Source of the DNA: Halomonas cerina
GTDB lineage: Bacteria; Pseudomonadota; Gammaproteobacteria; Pseudomonadales; Halomonadaceae
DNA length: 64,000 bases
Reading direction: 5' to 3'
Assembly (NCBI RefSeq): GCF_014192215.1
Contig: NZ_JACHXP010000006.1
Coordinates: 1-64,000 of the forward strand
Position 1 is the stretch's first letter. The number at the start of each line of letters is the position of its first letter. Position numbers and translations under genes: made by a program. The notes below the pieces were generated by a model, which was given only the letters and a program-made list of their open reading frames with translations, did no database searches and was not told the DNA's origin. Below, in pieces: positions 1-10,053 of this stretch.

Positions 1-1136
1 GCACGGGCCTGCTCGACCAGTTCGCCGTCCGGGTTGGCCCGGGCGTCGGCGATGGCCACCACCTCGCGGCCGCTCTCGACCCAGTCCAGGGCGGCGCGAT
101 AGGCATGGTCGTTGCTGGTGGAGAGCACCAGCTTCTGGCCCGGCACCACCCCGTAACGACGGATATAGGTCGAGACCGCACCGGCCAGCAGGTTGCCCGG
201 CACGTCGTTACCCGCATAGACCAGCGGGCGCTCGTGGGCGCCAGTGGCCAGCACGACGCGACCGGCACGCACCCGGTGCAGGCGCGAGCGCACCTGGCGA
301 CGGCCGTCCTTGAGCGGCGCGGTATCCGCCAGGTGCTCGGTACGACGCTCGTGCAGGGTCACGAAGTGGTGGTCGTGATAGCCATTGGCGGTGGTGCGGG
401 CCAGCAGGGTCACATTGTCGAGACTCGCCAGCGCCTTGAGCGTCTCGGCCACCCAGGTGTCCGCCGGCTGGTCATCGAGCCGCTCGCGGGAATCGAGCAG
501 CGAGCCACCCATCTCCTCCTGCTCGTCGGCCAGGATCACCCGCGCCCCGCTGCGTGCCGCGGCCAGCGCCGCGGCGAGGCCCGCCGGGCCGGCCCCGACC
601 ACCAGCACGTCGCAGTGCTGATGCAGGTGGTCGTAGCTGTCCGGGTCGTTCTCCATGGGGCTGCGACCCAGGCCAGCGGACTTGCGGATGTACTTCTCGT
701 AGGTCATCCACATCGAGGCCGGGGCCATGAAGGTCTTGTAGTAGAAGCCCGGCGGCATGAACTGGCCGCCCAGCTTGCCCACCAGGCCCATCAGGTCGCG
801 CTGGACGTTGGGCCAGCCGTTGGTGCTGCGGGCCTCGAGACCGTCGTAGAGCGCCTGCTGGGTGGCCCGCACGTTGGGCACCTGGCCGGCCTCGGTCTTG
901 CCGAGCTGGACCACCGCATTGGGTTCCTCGGCGCCGGCGGCGACGATGCCGCGCGGCCGCGAGTACTTGAAGCTGCGATTGACCACGTCGACGCCGTTGG
1001 CGAGCAGCGCCGAGGCCAGGGTGTCACCGGCATGGCCCTGATAACGCTTGCCGTTGAAGGTGAAGCTCAGCTGGCGGGAACGGTCGATGCGACCGCCCTG
1101 TGACAGGCGGTTGGACTGCTGTGCATTGCGTGTCAT
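1..1136 (-). CDS. soxA: Sarcosine oxidase alpha subunit, N-terminal part (runs off the left edge)
   Basis: Alpha subunit of cytoplasmic heterotetrameric sarcosine oxidase, which with SoxB, SoxD and SoxG demethylates sarcosine to glycine and passes the one-carbon unit to tetrahydrofolate. About 378 N-terminal residues are visible; the rest is beyond base 1. The first ~100 residues form the usual N-terminal domain (FTFNGKRYQGHAGDTLAS, FKYSRPRGIVAAGAEEPNAV), followed by a dinucleotide-binding fingerprint VLVVGAGPAGLAAALAA near residues 177-193. The start ATG overlaps the soxD stop (ATGA), so the two are translationally coupled. Family identity is firm from sequence and operon order glyA-soxB-soxD-soxA; SoxG is expected next, outside the window. 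Confidence 0.95.
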   Translation of the reverse strand, partial: MTRNAQQSNRLSQGGRIDRSRQLSFTFNGKRYQGHAGDTLASALLANGVDVVNRSFKYSRPRGIVAAGAEEPNAVVQLGKTEAGQVPNVRATQQALYDGLEARSTNGWPNVQRDLMGLVGKLGGQFMPPGFYYKTFMAPASMWMTYEKYIRKSAGLGRSPMENDPDSYDHLHQHCDVLVVGAGPAGLAAALAAARSGARVILADEQEEMGGSLLDSRERLDDQPADTWVAETLKALASLDNVTLLARTTANGYHDHHFVTLHERRTEHLADTAPLKDGRRQVRSRLHRVRAGRVVLATGAHERPLVYAGNDVPGNLLAGAVSTYIRRYGVVPGQKLVLSTSNDHAYRAALDWVESGREVVAIADARANPDGELVEQAR

Positions 1137-1525
1137 ACCTTGGCCCCCTTGGAGTCTTTCACCGCGCTGTCGCTTGCGCCCACCGTCTGCTGGCCGCCGT
1201 TGGCGACCTGCACGCCTGCCGACTTCTCGGCGCGTGCCAGGCTCTCGGCAGTGATGGTCGGCTGCTCGCCCATCCTGTAAGTCTCAAGGATCTCGTAGGT
1301 CACCGTGTGGCGGGTGATGTTGAAGAACTTGCGGCAACCCACGGCGTGTACCCACAGCTCGTGGTGGATGCCACGCGGGTTGTCGCGGAAGAACAGGTAG
1401 TCGCCCCATTCCTCGTCGCTGCAGGCCGCGGGATCGGCCGGGCGGGCGATGTGCGCCTGGCCCTTGGGATGGAATTCCTCTTCCTCGCGGTGTTCGCCGC
1501 AGTAGGGGCAATGGATATAGAACAT
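1133..1525 (-). CDS. soxD: Sarcosine oxidase delta subunit
   Basis: Small zinc-binding subunit of heterotetrameric sarcosine oxidase, 130 residues. The start chosen is the ATG giving MFYIHCPYCGEHREEEEF, which matches the family N-terminus; an upstream in-frame extension reads into the spacer and is not family-like. Cys6 and Cys9 (CPYC) together with His60 and Cys64 (HAVGCRKFF) fit the four zinc ligands known for this subunit. The C-terminal ~30 residues are low-complexity and variable, as in other halomonads. It lies 22 bases after soxB and overlaps soxA by 4 bases. Confidence 0.95.
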   Translation of the reverse strand: MFYIHCPYCGEHREEEEFHPKGQAHIARPADPAACSDEEWGDYLFFRDNPRGIHHELWVHAVGCRKFFNITRHTVTYEILETYRMGEQPTITAESLARAEKSAGVQVANGGQQTVGASDSAVKDSKGAKV

Positions 1526-1547
1526 GTCGGCTCTCCTCTGCGGTGGA

Positions 1548-2798
1548 TCAGTGCGCCACGCCGGCGGCACCATGCTCGTCGACCAGCGCGCCGGTATTGA
1601 AGCGGTCGATGGAGAACGGCGCGGCGATCGGATGCATCTCGCCCTTGGCCAGGCTGGCGGCGAACACGTGCCCCGAGCCCGGGGTGGCCTTGAAGCCGCC
1701 GGTGCCCCAGCCGCAGTTGAAGTAGAGGCCCTTGACCTTCGTCTTGGAGAGGATCGGGCAGGCGTCCGGGCAGGTGTCGACGATGCCGCCCCACTGGCGG
1801 TTCATGCGCACCCGGGAGAAGATCGGGAACATCTCGACGATGGCCTGCAGGGTGTGCTCCACGGTGGGGTAGCTGCCGCGCTGGCCGTAGCCGTTGTAGC
1901 CGTCGATGCCCGCGCCGATGACCAGGTCGCCCTTGTCGGACTGGCTGATGTAGCCATGCACGTGGTTGGACATCACCACGGTGTCGAGCACCGGCTTGAG
2001 CGGCTCGGAGACCAGCGCCTGCAGCGGATGTGACTCCAGCGGCAGCTTGATGCCGGCCATCTTGGCCAGCACGCCGGAGTTGCCGGCAGTCACGCAGCCC
2101 ACGGTCTTGGCCTCGATGTCACCGCGGTTGGTGTGCACCCCGTAGACCTGGCCATCGCGGATCTTGAAGCCGGTGACTTCGGTCTGCTGGAGGATGTCCA
2201 CGCCATGGGCGTCGGCGCCCCGGGCGAAGCCCCAGGCCACGGCGTCGTGGCGGGCCACGCCGGCACGCGGCTGCCAGGAGGCGCCCATCACCGGATAGCG
2301 GGCATTCTTCGAGCAATCCATGATCGGCACCAGTGCCTGGACGCCCTTGGCGTCGAGCACCTCGCCGTCGATGCCGTTCAAGCGGTTGGCGTTGACCCGG
2401 CGCTGGATGTCGCGCATGTCCTGCAGGGTGTGACCGAGGTTCAACACGCCACGCTGGGAGAACATGACGTTGTAGTTGAGGTCCTGGGACAGCCCTTCCC
2501 ACAGCTTCATGGAATGCTCGTAGAGCGCCGCGGCCTCGTCCCACAGGTAGTTGGAGCGGACGATGGTGGTGTTGCGCGCGGTATTGCCGCCGCCCAGCCA
2601 GCCCTTCTCGATCACCGCCACGTTCCTGACGCCGAACTCCTTGGCCAGGTAGTAGGCGGTGGCCAGGCCGTGGCCGCCGCCGCCGACGATGATGACATCG
2701 TAGGCCTTCTTGGGCGTGGGATTGCGCCACTGACGCTCCCAGTTCTCGTGGTGGCTGAGCGCGTGCTTGACCAGCCCGAAGCCGGAATAACGTTGCAT
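1548..2798 (-). CDS. soxB: Sarcosine oxidase beta subunit
   Basis: FAD/FMN-carrying catalytic subunit of heterotetrameric sarcosine oxidase, 416 residues, usual length. It oxidises the N-methyl group of sarcosine in the cytoplasm. The FAD-binding fingerprint [19 protein letters not shown] spans residues ~34-52; the segment [15 protein letters not shown] (~176-190) is highly conserved in the family, and the C-terminal half shows [14 protein letters not shown]. The ATG at 2798 is preceded by a strong GAGGAGAT ribosome site; an upstream in-frame extension (to 2891) would run into the glyA end and is rejected. It sits 46 bases after glyA. Confidence 0.96.
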   Translation of the reverse strand: MQRYSGFGLVKHALSHHENWERQWRNPTPKKAYDVIIVGGGGHGLATAYYLAKEFGVRNVAVIEKGWLGGGNTARNTTIVRSNYLWDEAAALYEHSMKLWEGLSQDLNYNVMFSQRGVLNLGHTLQDMRDIQRRVNANRLNGIDGEVLDAKGVQALVPIMDCSKNARYPVMGASWQPRAGVARHDAVAWGFARGADAHGVDILQQTEVTGFKIRDGQVYGVHTNRGDIEAKTVGCVTAGNSGVLAKMAGIKLPLESHPLQALVSEPLKPVLDTVVMSNHVHGYISQSDKGDLVIGAGIDGYNGYGQRGSYPTVEHTLQAIVEMFPIFSRVRMNRQWGGIVDTCPDACPILSKTKVKGLYFNCGWGTGGFKATPGSGHVFAASLAKGEMHPIAAPFSIDRFNTGALVDEHGAAGVAH

Positions 2799-2844
2799 AG
2801 GGATCTCCTCGAGGATCCCGCCGGAGGTGCCGGCGGGAACGGGC

Positions 2845-4146
2845 TCACGCGATGGACGGGGCGGATTCGGTGCTCGATGCGGCCACGCCATAGACCGGGT
2901 GACGCTCGCACAGCTCGGCCACCTTCTCGCGCACCTCGTCCTCGACCGCGTCGCTGTTGCGGCGCTCGGTCAGCACGTCGAGGATGTCGCAGATCCAGCC
3001 GGCCAGGGCCTCGCACTCATCGACACTGAAGCCGCGGGTGGTCACCGCGGGAGTGCCGATGCGCAGGCCCGAGGTGACGAAGGGGCTTTCCGGGTCGTTG
3101 GGCACGGCATTCTTGTTGACGGTGATGTGGGCGCGGCCCAGGGCGGCATCGGCGTCCTTGCCGGTCACGCCCTGCTTGATCAACGAGACCAGGAACAGAT
3201 GGTCGTCGGTGCCGCCGGAGACCACCTCATAGCCGCGATCCATGAACACCCCGGCCATGGCACGGGCGTTATCGATGACCTGCGCCTGGTAGCGCACGAA
3301 GTCCTGGCTCATGGCCTCGCGGAAGGCCACCGCCTTGGCGGCGATGACGTGCATCAGCGGCCCGCCCTGCTGGCCCGGGAACACCGCGCCATTGAGCTTC
3401 CGATAGAGCGCCTCGTCGCCGGTGGCGGAGAGGATCAGGCCGCCGCGCGGACCACGCAGCGTCTTGTGGGTGGTAGTGGTCACCACATGGGCATGGGTCA
3501 GCGGGCTCGGGTAATGCCCAGCAGCCACCAGGCCCGCGACATGCGCCATGTCGACCATCAGCCAGGCGCCCACAGCGTCGGCGATGGCACGGAAGCGCTT
3601 CCAGTCGACCACCCGCGCGTAGGCCGAGAAGCCAGCGATGATCAGCTTGGGCTTGTGGCTTTTCGCCAGGCGCTCGACTTCCTCGTAATCGATCTCGCCG
3701 GTCTCGGGGTTCAGGCCATACTGCACGGCATGGTAATGCTTGCCAGAGAAGTTGGGCGCCGCCCCATGGGTCAGGTGACCGCCGTGGGCCAGGCTCATGC
3801 CCAGTACGGTGTCGCCCGGCTTGATCAGGGCCATGAAGGCTGCGGCATTGGCCTGGGCGCCGGAGTGCGGCTGGACGTTGGCGTAGTCGGCGCCGAACAG
3901 GTCGCAGGCGCGATCGATGGCCAGCTGCTCGACCACGTCGACGTGCTCGCAGCCGCCGTAATAGCGTTTGGCCGGATAGCCCTCGGCGTACTTGTTGGTC
4001 AACTGGGTGCCCTGGGCCTCCATGACCGCACGGCTGGCATAATTCTCGGAGGCGATCAACTCGACGTGAGCCTCCTGGCGGGTCACCTCGTCGGCGATGG
4101 CGGCAGCGATCTGGGGATCGAAGGCGGTGAGACCAACCTGATTCAT
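2845..4146 (-). CDS. glyA: Serine hydroxymethyltransferase
   Basis: PLP enzyme converting glycine plus 5,10-methylene-tetrahydrofolate to serine; 433 residues, close to the usual ~417-430. The Schiff-base lysine is Lys228 in [24 protein letters not shown] near residue 29 and the C-terminal [15 protein letters not shown] are signature segments. As first gene of the glyA-soxBDA operon it is placed to use both products of sarcosine oxidation (glycine and the one-carbon unit), so this copy is probably a catabolic, sarcosine-dedicated SHMT and not the housekeeping one; that last point is an inference from context. Confidence 0.95.
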   Translation of the reverse strand: MNQVGLTAFDPQIAAAIADEVTRQEAHVELIASENYASRAVMEAQGTQLTNKYAEGYPAKRYYGGCEHVDVVEQLAIDRACDLFGADYANVQPHSGAQANAAAFMALIKPGDTVLGMSLAHGGHLTHGAAPNFSGKHYHAVQYGLNPETGEIDYEEVERLAKSHKPKLIIAGFSAYARVVDWKRFRAIADAVGAWLMVDMAHVAGLVAAGHYPSPLTHAHVVTTTTHKTLRGPRGGLILSATGDEALYRKLNGAVFPGQQGGPLMHVIAAKAVAFREAMSQDFVRYQAQVIDNARAMAGVFMDRGYEVVSGGTDDHLFLVSLIKQGVTGKDADAALGRAHITVNKNAVPNDPESPFVTSGLRIGTPAVTTRGFSVDECEALAGWICDILDVLTERRNSDAVEDEVREKVAELCERHPVYGVAASSTESAPSIA

Positions 4147-4433
4147 GACGGACTCCTATTGTTATCGGTAGTGGGCAGGGTGTGTCTCCGAATCTATCGG
4201 CAACCTGCCAGTGGGAAAAATTTGAAATCCTTATGCGCGGATAACCACCGCGCAGCGCATCCAGCTCACGCTTCGATTAAAGGCGACAAGGCGGGACGAA
4301 GATTGAATAAATGCGACAGACTTCCTGAACGCGCGATGCGATCGAGAGCGTCGACCGAGTCGGTCGGCGAACATCGAGACGTTTGAAGAAGAAGGCCTGA
4401 TGCCGCTTGAAGCGCGGGAAAAGGCAAGGTGGT

Positions 4434-4547
4434 TCAGAGCACCGGCCAGCCCTCGACATGCAGAAAGCAGGGGTCGAACCGGTTGCTGGCACGCTTGTGC
4501 ATTTCCGACGGCGTCATGCCGACGGTGCTGAGGAAGTGGCGAGATAA
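4434..4547 (-). pseudogene. C-terminal remnant of a GlxA-family AraC regulator
   Basis: The minus strand encodes 37 residues running LSRHFLSTVGMTPSEMHK ... DPCFLHVEGWPVL to a stop. They align closely with the end of the intact GlxA-type regulator at 13050-14144 (FSRHFRSTFGVTPSEMRK ... DPFFLHVEGHPAL). Nothing upstream in this frame resembles the rest of the protein: the reading frame enters the terminator hairpin of the next operon. So this is the last part of the second AraC helix-turn-helix plus tail, left from a lost gene. GlxA-type regulators such as GbdR and SouR control sarcosine/betaine genes in pseudomonads, so a lost sox regulator is plausible. Confidence 0.75.
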
Positions 4548-4599
4548 CGCTCGCTGTAGAAAGCTGACCACCGCTCGCATCATAAAAGGAAAGAAAAAA

Positions 4600-4617
4600 G
4601 GCGGCCCGCAGGCCGCC
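4600..4617 (-). terminator. Intrinsic terminator of the glucarate operon
   Basis: Stem GGCGGCC - loop CGCA - GGCCGCC, followed on the minus strand by a T-rich tract (complement of the A-run at 4591-4599). It lies about 30 bases after the stop of the semialdehyde dehydrogenase gene. Confidence 0.85.
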
Positions 4618-4649
4618 AAAACCGTCCATCACTTACTCGGCTTCGGACA

Positions 4650-6224
4650 TCACTCACGCTTGCCGTCGACCAGGCGGCTTACGTCCAAGGGGTTGTTGTC
4701 TTGGAGCGCTTCAGGCAGCAAGCCCTGCGGCAGGTTCTGGTAGCACACTGGACGCAGGAAGCGGAAGATCGCTGCGCTGCCCACCGAGGTAGTACGCGAG
4801 TCGGAGGTGGCCGGGAAGGGCCCGCCGTGGACCATGGCGTGGCACACCTCGACACCGGTGGGCCAGCCGTTGGCCAGCACCCGGCCGGCCTTGCGCTCGA
4901 GCACTGGCAGCAGTGTACGGGCGGCCTCGAGGTCGCCGTCGTCCATCTGCAGGGTGGCGGTGAGCTGGCCTTCCAAGGCCGCGGCCACGCGCTGCATTTC
5001 CTCAGCGTCGGCGCACTCTACCACCAGGCCGCTGGCGCCGAACACTTCGGCCTGAAGGGCCTCATCGGCCAGGAAGTCGGCGCCGCGGGTAGCGAACAGC
5101 GCGCTCTGGCACTGGTGCGGCCCCTTACCGGCCGGGCCGCGGGCGATCTCGCGTACCTTGGAATTGGCGGCCAGGGCGCCAACGCCGTCCTGGTAGGCGC
5201 CGTGAATGCCCGGCGTGAGCATGGTCTGGGCGGCGCTGTCCTTGACCGCCTCGCCGGCGGCCGCGAGGAAGGCATCCAGCGCCTCGCCCTTGACGGCGAT
5301 CACCAGACCGGGGTTGGTGCAGAACTGCCCGGCGCCCATGTTGAGCGAGCCGATGAAGGCCTCGGCGATCGCCTCACCGCGCGCCTGGAGTGCCTCGGGC
5401 AGCAGGAATACCGGGTTGATGGAGCTCATCTCGGCGTAGACCGGAATCGGCTGGGGGCGATTCTGCGCCGTGGCCATCAGGGCCAGGCCGCCGCCGCGCG
5501 AGCCGGTAAAGCCCACCGCCTGGATATGCGGATTCGCCACCAGCGCCTGACCAATCTCCTTTCCTGACCCGAACAGCACCGAGAAGACGCCCTCGGGTAG
5601 GCCGCACTGGGCTACCGCGGCCTGCACGGCCCGGCCCACCAGTTCCGAGGTGCCGGGGTGGGCGGAGTGGGCCTTGACCACCACCGGGCAGCCGGCGGCC
5701 AGCGCCGAGGCCGTATCGCCGCCGGCCACGCTGAACGCCAACGGGAAGTTGGAGGCGCCGAACACCGCCACCGGGCCCAGGGCCACATGGCGCTGGCGCA
5801 GGTCGACGCGCGGCATGGGCTCGCGCTCGGGCAGCGCCGGGTCGATGCGCACGTCGAGCCATTCGCCGGCGCGGACCACCGAGGCGAACAGGCGCAGTTG
5901 GCCACAGGTGCGGCCGCGCTCGCCCTCGAGGCGCGCCCGGGGCAGGCCGGTCTCGGCCATGGCGCGCTCGATCAGGGCATCGCCCAGGGCTTCGATCTCG
6001 GTGGCGATGGCCTCCAGAAACGCGGCGCGGTCGTCCAACGAGGATTCGCGGTAGGTCGCAAAGGCGTCCTCGGCCAGCTGACAGGCCTGAGCGACGGCGC
6101 TGCGATCCAGGCCCGGATACTCGGGCGCCAGCGCCTCGCCGGTGGCAGGGTCGATGGCGCGAATGGTGGCCTGGTCGCCGGTGATGGCCTGCTGGCCGAT
6201 CAGGGAAGTGCCTTGTGGAGTCAT
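4650..6224 (-). CDS. 2-oxoglutarate semialdehyde (2,5-dioxovalerate) dehydrogenase
   Basis: Aldehyde dehydrogenase of 524 residues in the NADP-dependent ketoglutarate-semialdehyde dehydrogenase subgroup. It would oxidise 2,5-dioxovalerate, the product of KdgD, to 2-oxoglutarate, the last step of D-glucarate breakdown. Visible: [20 protein letters not shown] (Rossmann region, ~155-175), catalytic Glu265 in YAEMSSINP and nucleophile Cys302 in [10 protein letters not shown]. It is the last gene of the operon, 24 bases after the GntR gene, and is followed by a terminator. The substrate is inferred from the kdgD-gudD context, which makes it strong. Confidence 0.9.
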   Translation of the reverse strand: MTPQGTSLIGQQAITGDQATIRAIDPATGEALAPEYPGLDRSAVAQACQLAEDAFATYRESSLDDRAAFLEAIATEIEALGDALIERAMAETGLPRARLEGERGRTCGQLRLFASVVRAGEWLDVRIDPALPEREPMPRVDLRQRHVALGPVAVFGASNFPLAFSVAGGDTASALAAGCPVVVKAHSAHPGTSELVGRAVQAAVAQCGLPEGVFSVLFGSGKEIGQALVANPHIQAVGFTGSRGGGLALMATAQNRPQPIPVYAEMSSINPVFLLPEALQARGEAIAEAFIGSLNMGAGQFCTNPGLVIAVKGEALDAFLAAAGEAVKDSAAQTMLTPGIHGAYQDGVGALAANSKVREIARGPAGKGPHQCQSALFATRGADFLADEALQAEVFGASGLVVECADAEEMQRVAAALEGQLTATLQMDDGDLEAARTLLPVLERKAGRVLANGWPTGVEVCHAMVHGGPFPATSDSRTTSVGSAAIFRFLRPVCYQNLPQGLLPEALQDNNPLDVSRLVDGKRE

Positions 6225-6248
6225 GCTGTCTCCCTTGGTTTGCCGGAT

Positions 6249-7007
6249 TCAGTTTTCCTGATACTGCAGGTACAGGTTCCGCGACCGATTGAGGTGCTGG
6301 AACATGGTCTCCTTGGCCGCCTCGGCGTCACGCGCGAGGATCGCCTCGAGAATGAAGGCGTGCTCCTCCTGGACGCGCTCCAGATAGCGCGCCGCCGCGG
6401 CGGGATTGATATCGATGCTGAGCAGCTTGGCCCGGGGGATACCGCTGGGGCTGAGCTGCTCGTAGAACTGCTCGAACACGGGGTTGTGGGTGGCCCTAGC
6501 AATGGCGCGGTGGAACTCGTAGTCCTCCACCCGGGCCAGGCTGCTCTCGGCGTGCGCCTTGATGAAGGCGGCATGCTTGGCCTCGAGACAGCGGCGGTCG
6601 TCGGCATCGTGGCGCAGGGCCGCGAGTTCCGCCGCCACCGGCTCCATGGCCAGGCGCAGTTCGAGGACGTGCAGGATATCCTTCACCGTGGTCGGGTTGA
6701 TGCGCTCCGCCGGGCGCGCCTCGACGGCCGTCGAGCGCAGTACGGTGGTGCCCACGCCACGACGCGTCTCCACCAGCCCGAGCGACTTGAGATGGGTCAT
6801 CGCCTCGCGGATCACGGTGCGGCTGACGCCGAAGGAGTCGCACAGCTGGCTCTCGGTGGGCAACTTTTCGCCCACCTTGACCTTGCCCTCTAGGATCAGC
6901 GCCTCGAGCTGATCCGCGACATGAGCGGAGAGACTGCCCTGCCTCACCACCCGACGCACATCCAACCGCGCGATTTCTGCTGCTGGCATTTCTTTACCCT
7001 CTGCCAT
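6249..7007 (-). CDS. GntR-family (FCD/FadR-type) regulator of the glucarate operon
   Basis: 252 residues. The winged helix-turn-helix occupies ~25-95 (QLEALILEGKVKVGEKLPTE, FGVSRTVIREAMTHLKSLG), and the C-terminal FCD ligand-binding domain runs ~105-245 with the usual Arg/Glu/His pattern (LELRLAMEPVAAELAAL, FHRAIARATHNPVF). It sits inside the operon between gudD (80 bases) and the dehydrogenase (24 bases), so it is probably autoregulated. Effector unknown; a hexarate or pathway intermediate is the natural guess. A candidate operator is described at 12673-12697. Confidence 0.88.
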   Translation of the reverse strand: MAEGKEMPAAEIARLDVRRVVRQGSLSAHVADQLEALILEGKVKVGEKLPTESQLCDSFGVSRTVIREAMTHLKSLGLVETRRGVGTTVLRSTAVEARPAERINPTTVKDILHVLELRLAMEPVAAELAALRHDADDRRCLEAKHAAFIKAHAESSLARVEDYEFHRAIARATHNPVFEQFYEQLSPSGIPRAKLLSIDINPAAAARYLERVQEEHAFILEAILARDAEAAKETMFQHLNRSRNLYLQYQEN

Positions 7008-7086
7008 GAACGACGTCCTCGAGCAAAAGTATGACTTTTAGTCTAGCAGCCGAGAGACACTTAACATACCGCCTGGAATGCCCGGA

Positions 7087-8412
7087 TCAGCGCACCAGCG
7101 CCGGCCGCTTGGGATCGAACTCCCAGCCAGAAATCAGGTACTGCATGGCCATGGCGTCGTTGCGCTGGGTCACGTCGAGGCTCTGGTAGAGGCGGTGAGC
7201 CTCCATCAGCTTCGCCTCGTCCAGCTCGACCCCGAGCCCGGGTACCTTTGGCACCGTGAGCTTGCCATCGCGGATCTGAAAGGGCTCCTTGGTGATACGC
7301 TGCCCGTCCTGCCAGATCCAGTGGGTATCGATGGCGGTGATCTCGCCGGGGCAGGCGGCAGCCACGTGGGTCATCATCGCCAGCGAGATGTCGAAGTGGT
7401 TGTTGCTGTGCGAGCCCCAGGTCATGCCCCACTCATTGCACAGCTCGCCCACCATCACGGCGCCCTGCATGGTCCAGAAATGGCAGTCCGCCAGGGGGAT
7501 ATCCACCGAATTGAGCTGCACGGCGTACTGCAGCTGCTTGAAGTCGGTGGCGATCATGTTGGTCGCCGTAGGCAGACCGGTGCGCTTCTTGAACTCCGCC
7601 ATGGTCTCGCGGCCCGAGTAGCTCTCCTCCTGACCGCAGGGATCTTCGGCGTAGCTCAGCAAGTGCTTGATCGGCTCCAGCACCCGCACCGCCTCATCGA
7701 GTTTCCAGGCACCGTTGGGGTCCAGAGTCAGGCGTGCCTCGGGGAAGGCCTCGTACAGCGCGCGGATGCAGTCGGCTTCCTCCTCGCCATGCAGCACCCC
7801 GCCCTTGAGCTTGAAATCCTTGAAGCCGTATCGGTCATAGGCCGCCCTGGCCAAATTGGCCACCGCCTCGGGGGTCAGCGCCTCACGGCAGCGCACCTCG
7901 TCCCAGGCATCCTGCGGGTCGCTCGCCCGAGGGTAGGGCAGGTCGGTCTTCTCCGGATCGCCGAGCAGGAAGAGATAGCCCAGTGCCTCGACCTCGTCGC
8001 GCTGTCGGCCGTACTGGCCCAGCAGGTCCGCCACTGGCATCTGCAGCGCCTGACCGAAGAGATCAAACAGTGCCGACTCGATGGCGGTGATGACGTGAAC
8101 CGCCACGCGCAGGTCGAAGGTCTGGCGGCCGCGCTCTTCCCGTCCGTTACGGGCCAGCACATGGCGCGCCTGGTTCAGGGTCTGCTTGACGTCGTTGACG
8201 CGCGACCCTTCGACCAGAGAGCGGCACTGCTCCAGCCCCTTGAGGATGCCGTCACTCGAGGGAATCTCCCCGACCCCCTGGTTGCCGGCATCATCTTCGA
8301 GAATCAACACACAGCGGATGAACCAAGGGGCATGGCCACCGCTGAGGTTCAACAAGAAGCCGTCATAGCCGGCCACAGGAACTACACGCATGCTTTTGAT
8401 TTTCGGAAACAT
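7087..8412 (-). CDS. gudD: Glucarate dehydratase
   Basis: Enolase-superfamily enzyme, 441 residues from the chosen ATG ([20 protein letters not shown]), matching the ~440-residue family. It dehydrates D-glucarate (often also L-idarate) to 5-dehydro-4-deoxy-D-glucarate. Visible: [13 protein letters not shown] near the start, [16 protein letters not shown] carrying the KxK-type base segment (~205), LDPNGAW (metal ligand Asp, ~235) and the acidic EDPCGQEE (~260). A GTG 27 bases further upstream (8439) is an alternative start but adds a non-conserved MDNSRGKRL. It lies 115 bases after tctA. Confidence 0.93.
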   Translation of the reverse strand: MFPKIKSMRVVPVAGYDGFLLNLSGGHAPWFIRCVLILEDDAGNQGVGEIPSSDGILKGLEQCRSLVEGSRVNDVKQTLNQARHVLARNGREERGRQTFDLRVAVHVITAIESALFDLFGQALQMPVADLLGQYGRQRDEVEALGYLFLLGDPEKTDLPYPRASDPQDAWDEVRCREALTPEAVANLARAAYDRYGFKDFKLKGGVLHGEEEADCIRALYEAFPEARLTLDPNGAWKLDEAVRVLEPIKHLLSYAEDPCGQEESYSGRETMAEFKKRTGLPTATNMIATDFKQLQYAVQLNSVDIPLADCHFWTMQGAVMVGELCNEWGMTWGSHSNNHFDISLAMMTHVAAACPGEITAIDTHWIWQDGQRITKEPFQIRDGKLTVPKVPGLGVELDEAKLMEAHRLYQSLDVTQRNDAMAMQYLISGWEFDPKRPALVR

Positions 8413-8527
8413 CAGTCTCTTGCCTCTTGAATTATCCACCCAGGAGGGACGCCTCCCTGCCGGAGTAAGATCACGGGTGCCGGATGAACGTTAGTCACCA
8501 ACTTCAATGTCGTCCCAACGACGTTGT

Positions 8528-10036
8528 TCAACTGAGCACATTCTCACGTCCCTTGGCACGGCTCTTCAGGCTCATCACGATCGAGAACACCACCGACGCC
8601 AGAATCAGCAGCCACAGCACCACGGCGATAGGACTCTTGGTAAAGAAGATCGACAGGGTCCCGAACGACTCGAGGCTCTTGACGAAGTAGATCTCCGCCT
8701 GACCGCCCAAGATGAAGCCGATGATCAGGGGTGCCACTTCAAGACCGATCTTCTGGATCAGGTACCCCAGAACACCAAAGATCAGCAGCGTCCAGACGTC
8801 GAACATGATGCCGTAGTTGATCGCATAGGCGCCCACCACACACATCATGGTGATTAACGGATAGAGGATATGCTTAGGCACCATCACTACCTTAGCGATA
8901 TGCTTGATGGCGAAGAACATCAGGAAAAACATCACGAAGTTGGCAAAAACCAGCGCCGTCATCATGATGTACCAGGTATTGGCATTTTCGGGGATGAACA
9001 GCGGACCCACCTGGATGCCCTGGAGCGTGAAAGCACCGATCAGCACGGCAGTGGTGGAATCACCGGGAATACCCAGAGAAAGCAGCGGAATCAGAGCACC
9101 GCCGGTCAAGGCGTTGTTGGCCGACTCCGAGGCCATGAGCCCCTGAGGCGCACCCTTTCCCATCTCCGAGGAATCCTGCGACAGGTTCTTCTCCTGAGTG
9201 TAGGCGAGCACCGAGGCAGCACTGCCACCCACGCCGGGCAGCATGCCCACGAAGGTACCGATAAAGGACGAGCGCACCAGGTTGGTAAAACGTCCTTTGA
9301 AGATGGAGAAAGCAAACGCTCCTCCCTTGCCCAGTTTCACTCGGTCGTTAGTGAGATCGCTTTTCACGCCTTTTTCGGCCTCGAGGAGAATGGTCGAGAT
9401 ACCAAAGATACCAATCAGCACGGGCAGCAGAGAAAAGCCTTCATACAGGTAGGGCTCCATGAAATCGAACATCAGCCGGGTCTTGCCGTTCCCGCCATCG
9501 GAGATGCTGTAGACACCCACCAGACTCAGCCAGATGCCGATCACACCACTAAATATGCCCACCAGCATGTTGCTGGAGAGAGATGCGATGACAGACAGCG
9601 CTAGCAGGATGATCAGGAACTTCTCCACATAGGAGAACTTGATGGAGAAGTCCGCCAGCATGGGAGCGAACAGGAAAAGCACGGCAGCACTGATCAATCC
9701 ACCAAAGACGGAGGCAATGACACAGACTCTCAGGGCCTTCTCACCTTCGCCCTTCTGGGCCATGGGATAGCCATCGAAGGTCGTCGTGATCGAGGATGGC
9801 GTTCCCGGTATATTGAGCAGAACGGCCGGGACCATCCCGCCGGAGATCCCACCCACATATAGCCCCAGCAACAGGGCAAGGCCATTATTCAGGCCAAGAG
9901 CATAGGTCAGCGGCAAGCACACGGCCACGGCCATCGTGGCCGTCATACCGGGGATCGCACCGAAGATGATGCCCACCAACGCGCCAAAAGCGGCTAGCAG
10001 GAAAAACGTTACATCGAGAAGTGACAAGAATTCCAT
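8528..10036 (-). CDS. tctA: Tripartite tricarboxylate-type transporter, large membrane subunit (TctA family)
   Basis: 502-residue polytopic inner-membrane protein with about 11-12 hydrophobic segments. TctA hallmarks: FGAIPGMTATMAVAVCLPLTY at the first loop, LLNIPGTPSSITTTFDGYPM, and the internally repeated counterpart LLSLGIPGDSTTAVLIGAF. With TctB and the periplasmic TctC it forms a sodium- or proton-driven importer. Its place between kdgD and gudD says the substrate is D-glucarate/galactarate. The ATG (MEFLSLLD) is used, 18 bases after the tctB stop; a GTG four codons upstream is possible. Confidence 0.92.
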   Translation of the reverse strand: MEFLSLLDVTFFLLAAFGALVGIIFGAIPGMTATMAVAVCLPLTYALGLNNGLALLLGLYVGGISGGMVPAVLLNIPGTPSSITTTFDGYPMAQKGEGEKALRVCVIASVFGGLISAAVLFLFAPMLADFSIKFSYVEKFLIILLALSVIASLSSNMLVGIFSGVIGIWLSLVGVYSISDGGNGKTRLMFDFMEPYLYEGFSLLPVLIGIFGISTILLEAEKGVKSDLTNDRVKLGKGGAFAFSIFKGRFTNLVRSSFIGTFVGMLPGVGGSAASVLAYTQEKNLSQDSSEMGKGAPQGLMASESANNALTGGALIPLLSLGIPGDSTTAVLIGAFTLQGIQVGPLFIPENANTWYIMMTALVFANFVMFFLMFFAIKHIAKVVMVPKHILYPLITMMCVVGAYAINYGIMFDVWTLLIFGVLGYLIQKIGLEVAPLIIGFILGGQAEIYFVKSLESFGTLSIFFTKSPIAVVLWLLILASVVFSIVMSLKSRAKGRENVLS

Positions 10037-10053
10037 GATGGCATTCACCTCAG

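Larger units (their letters stand above)
4147..4649. other. Gap upstream of glyA: promoter side, regulator remnant, terminator
   Basis: No intact gene. It should hold the glyA-sox promoter (right next to 4146), the decayed end of a GlxA/AraC regulator (4434-4547) and the terminator of the glucarate operon (4600-4617). I could not pick out a convincing promoter or operator for glyA. Confidence 0.6.

Noticed and set aside
105-1103. Long plus-strand open frame opposite soxA, and similar long frames opposite soxB, glyA, the demethylase, putA, iolD and the Gfo/Idh genes
   Set aside because: High-GC shadow frames: they have no family similarity, no ribosome sites, and the opposite strand is unquestionably coding.
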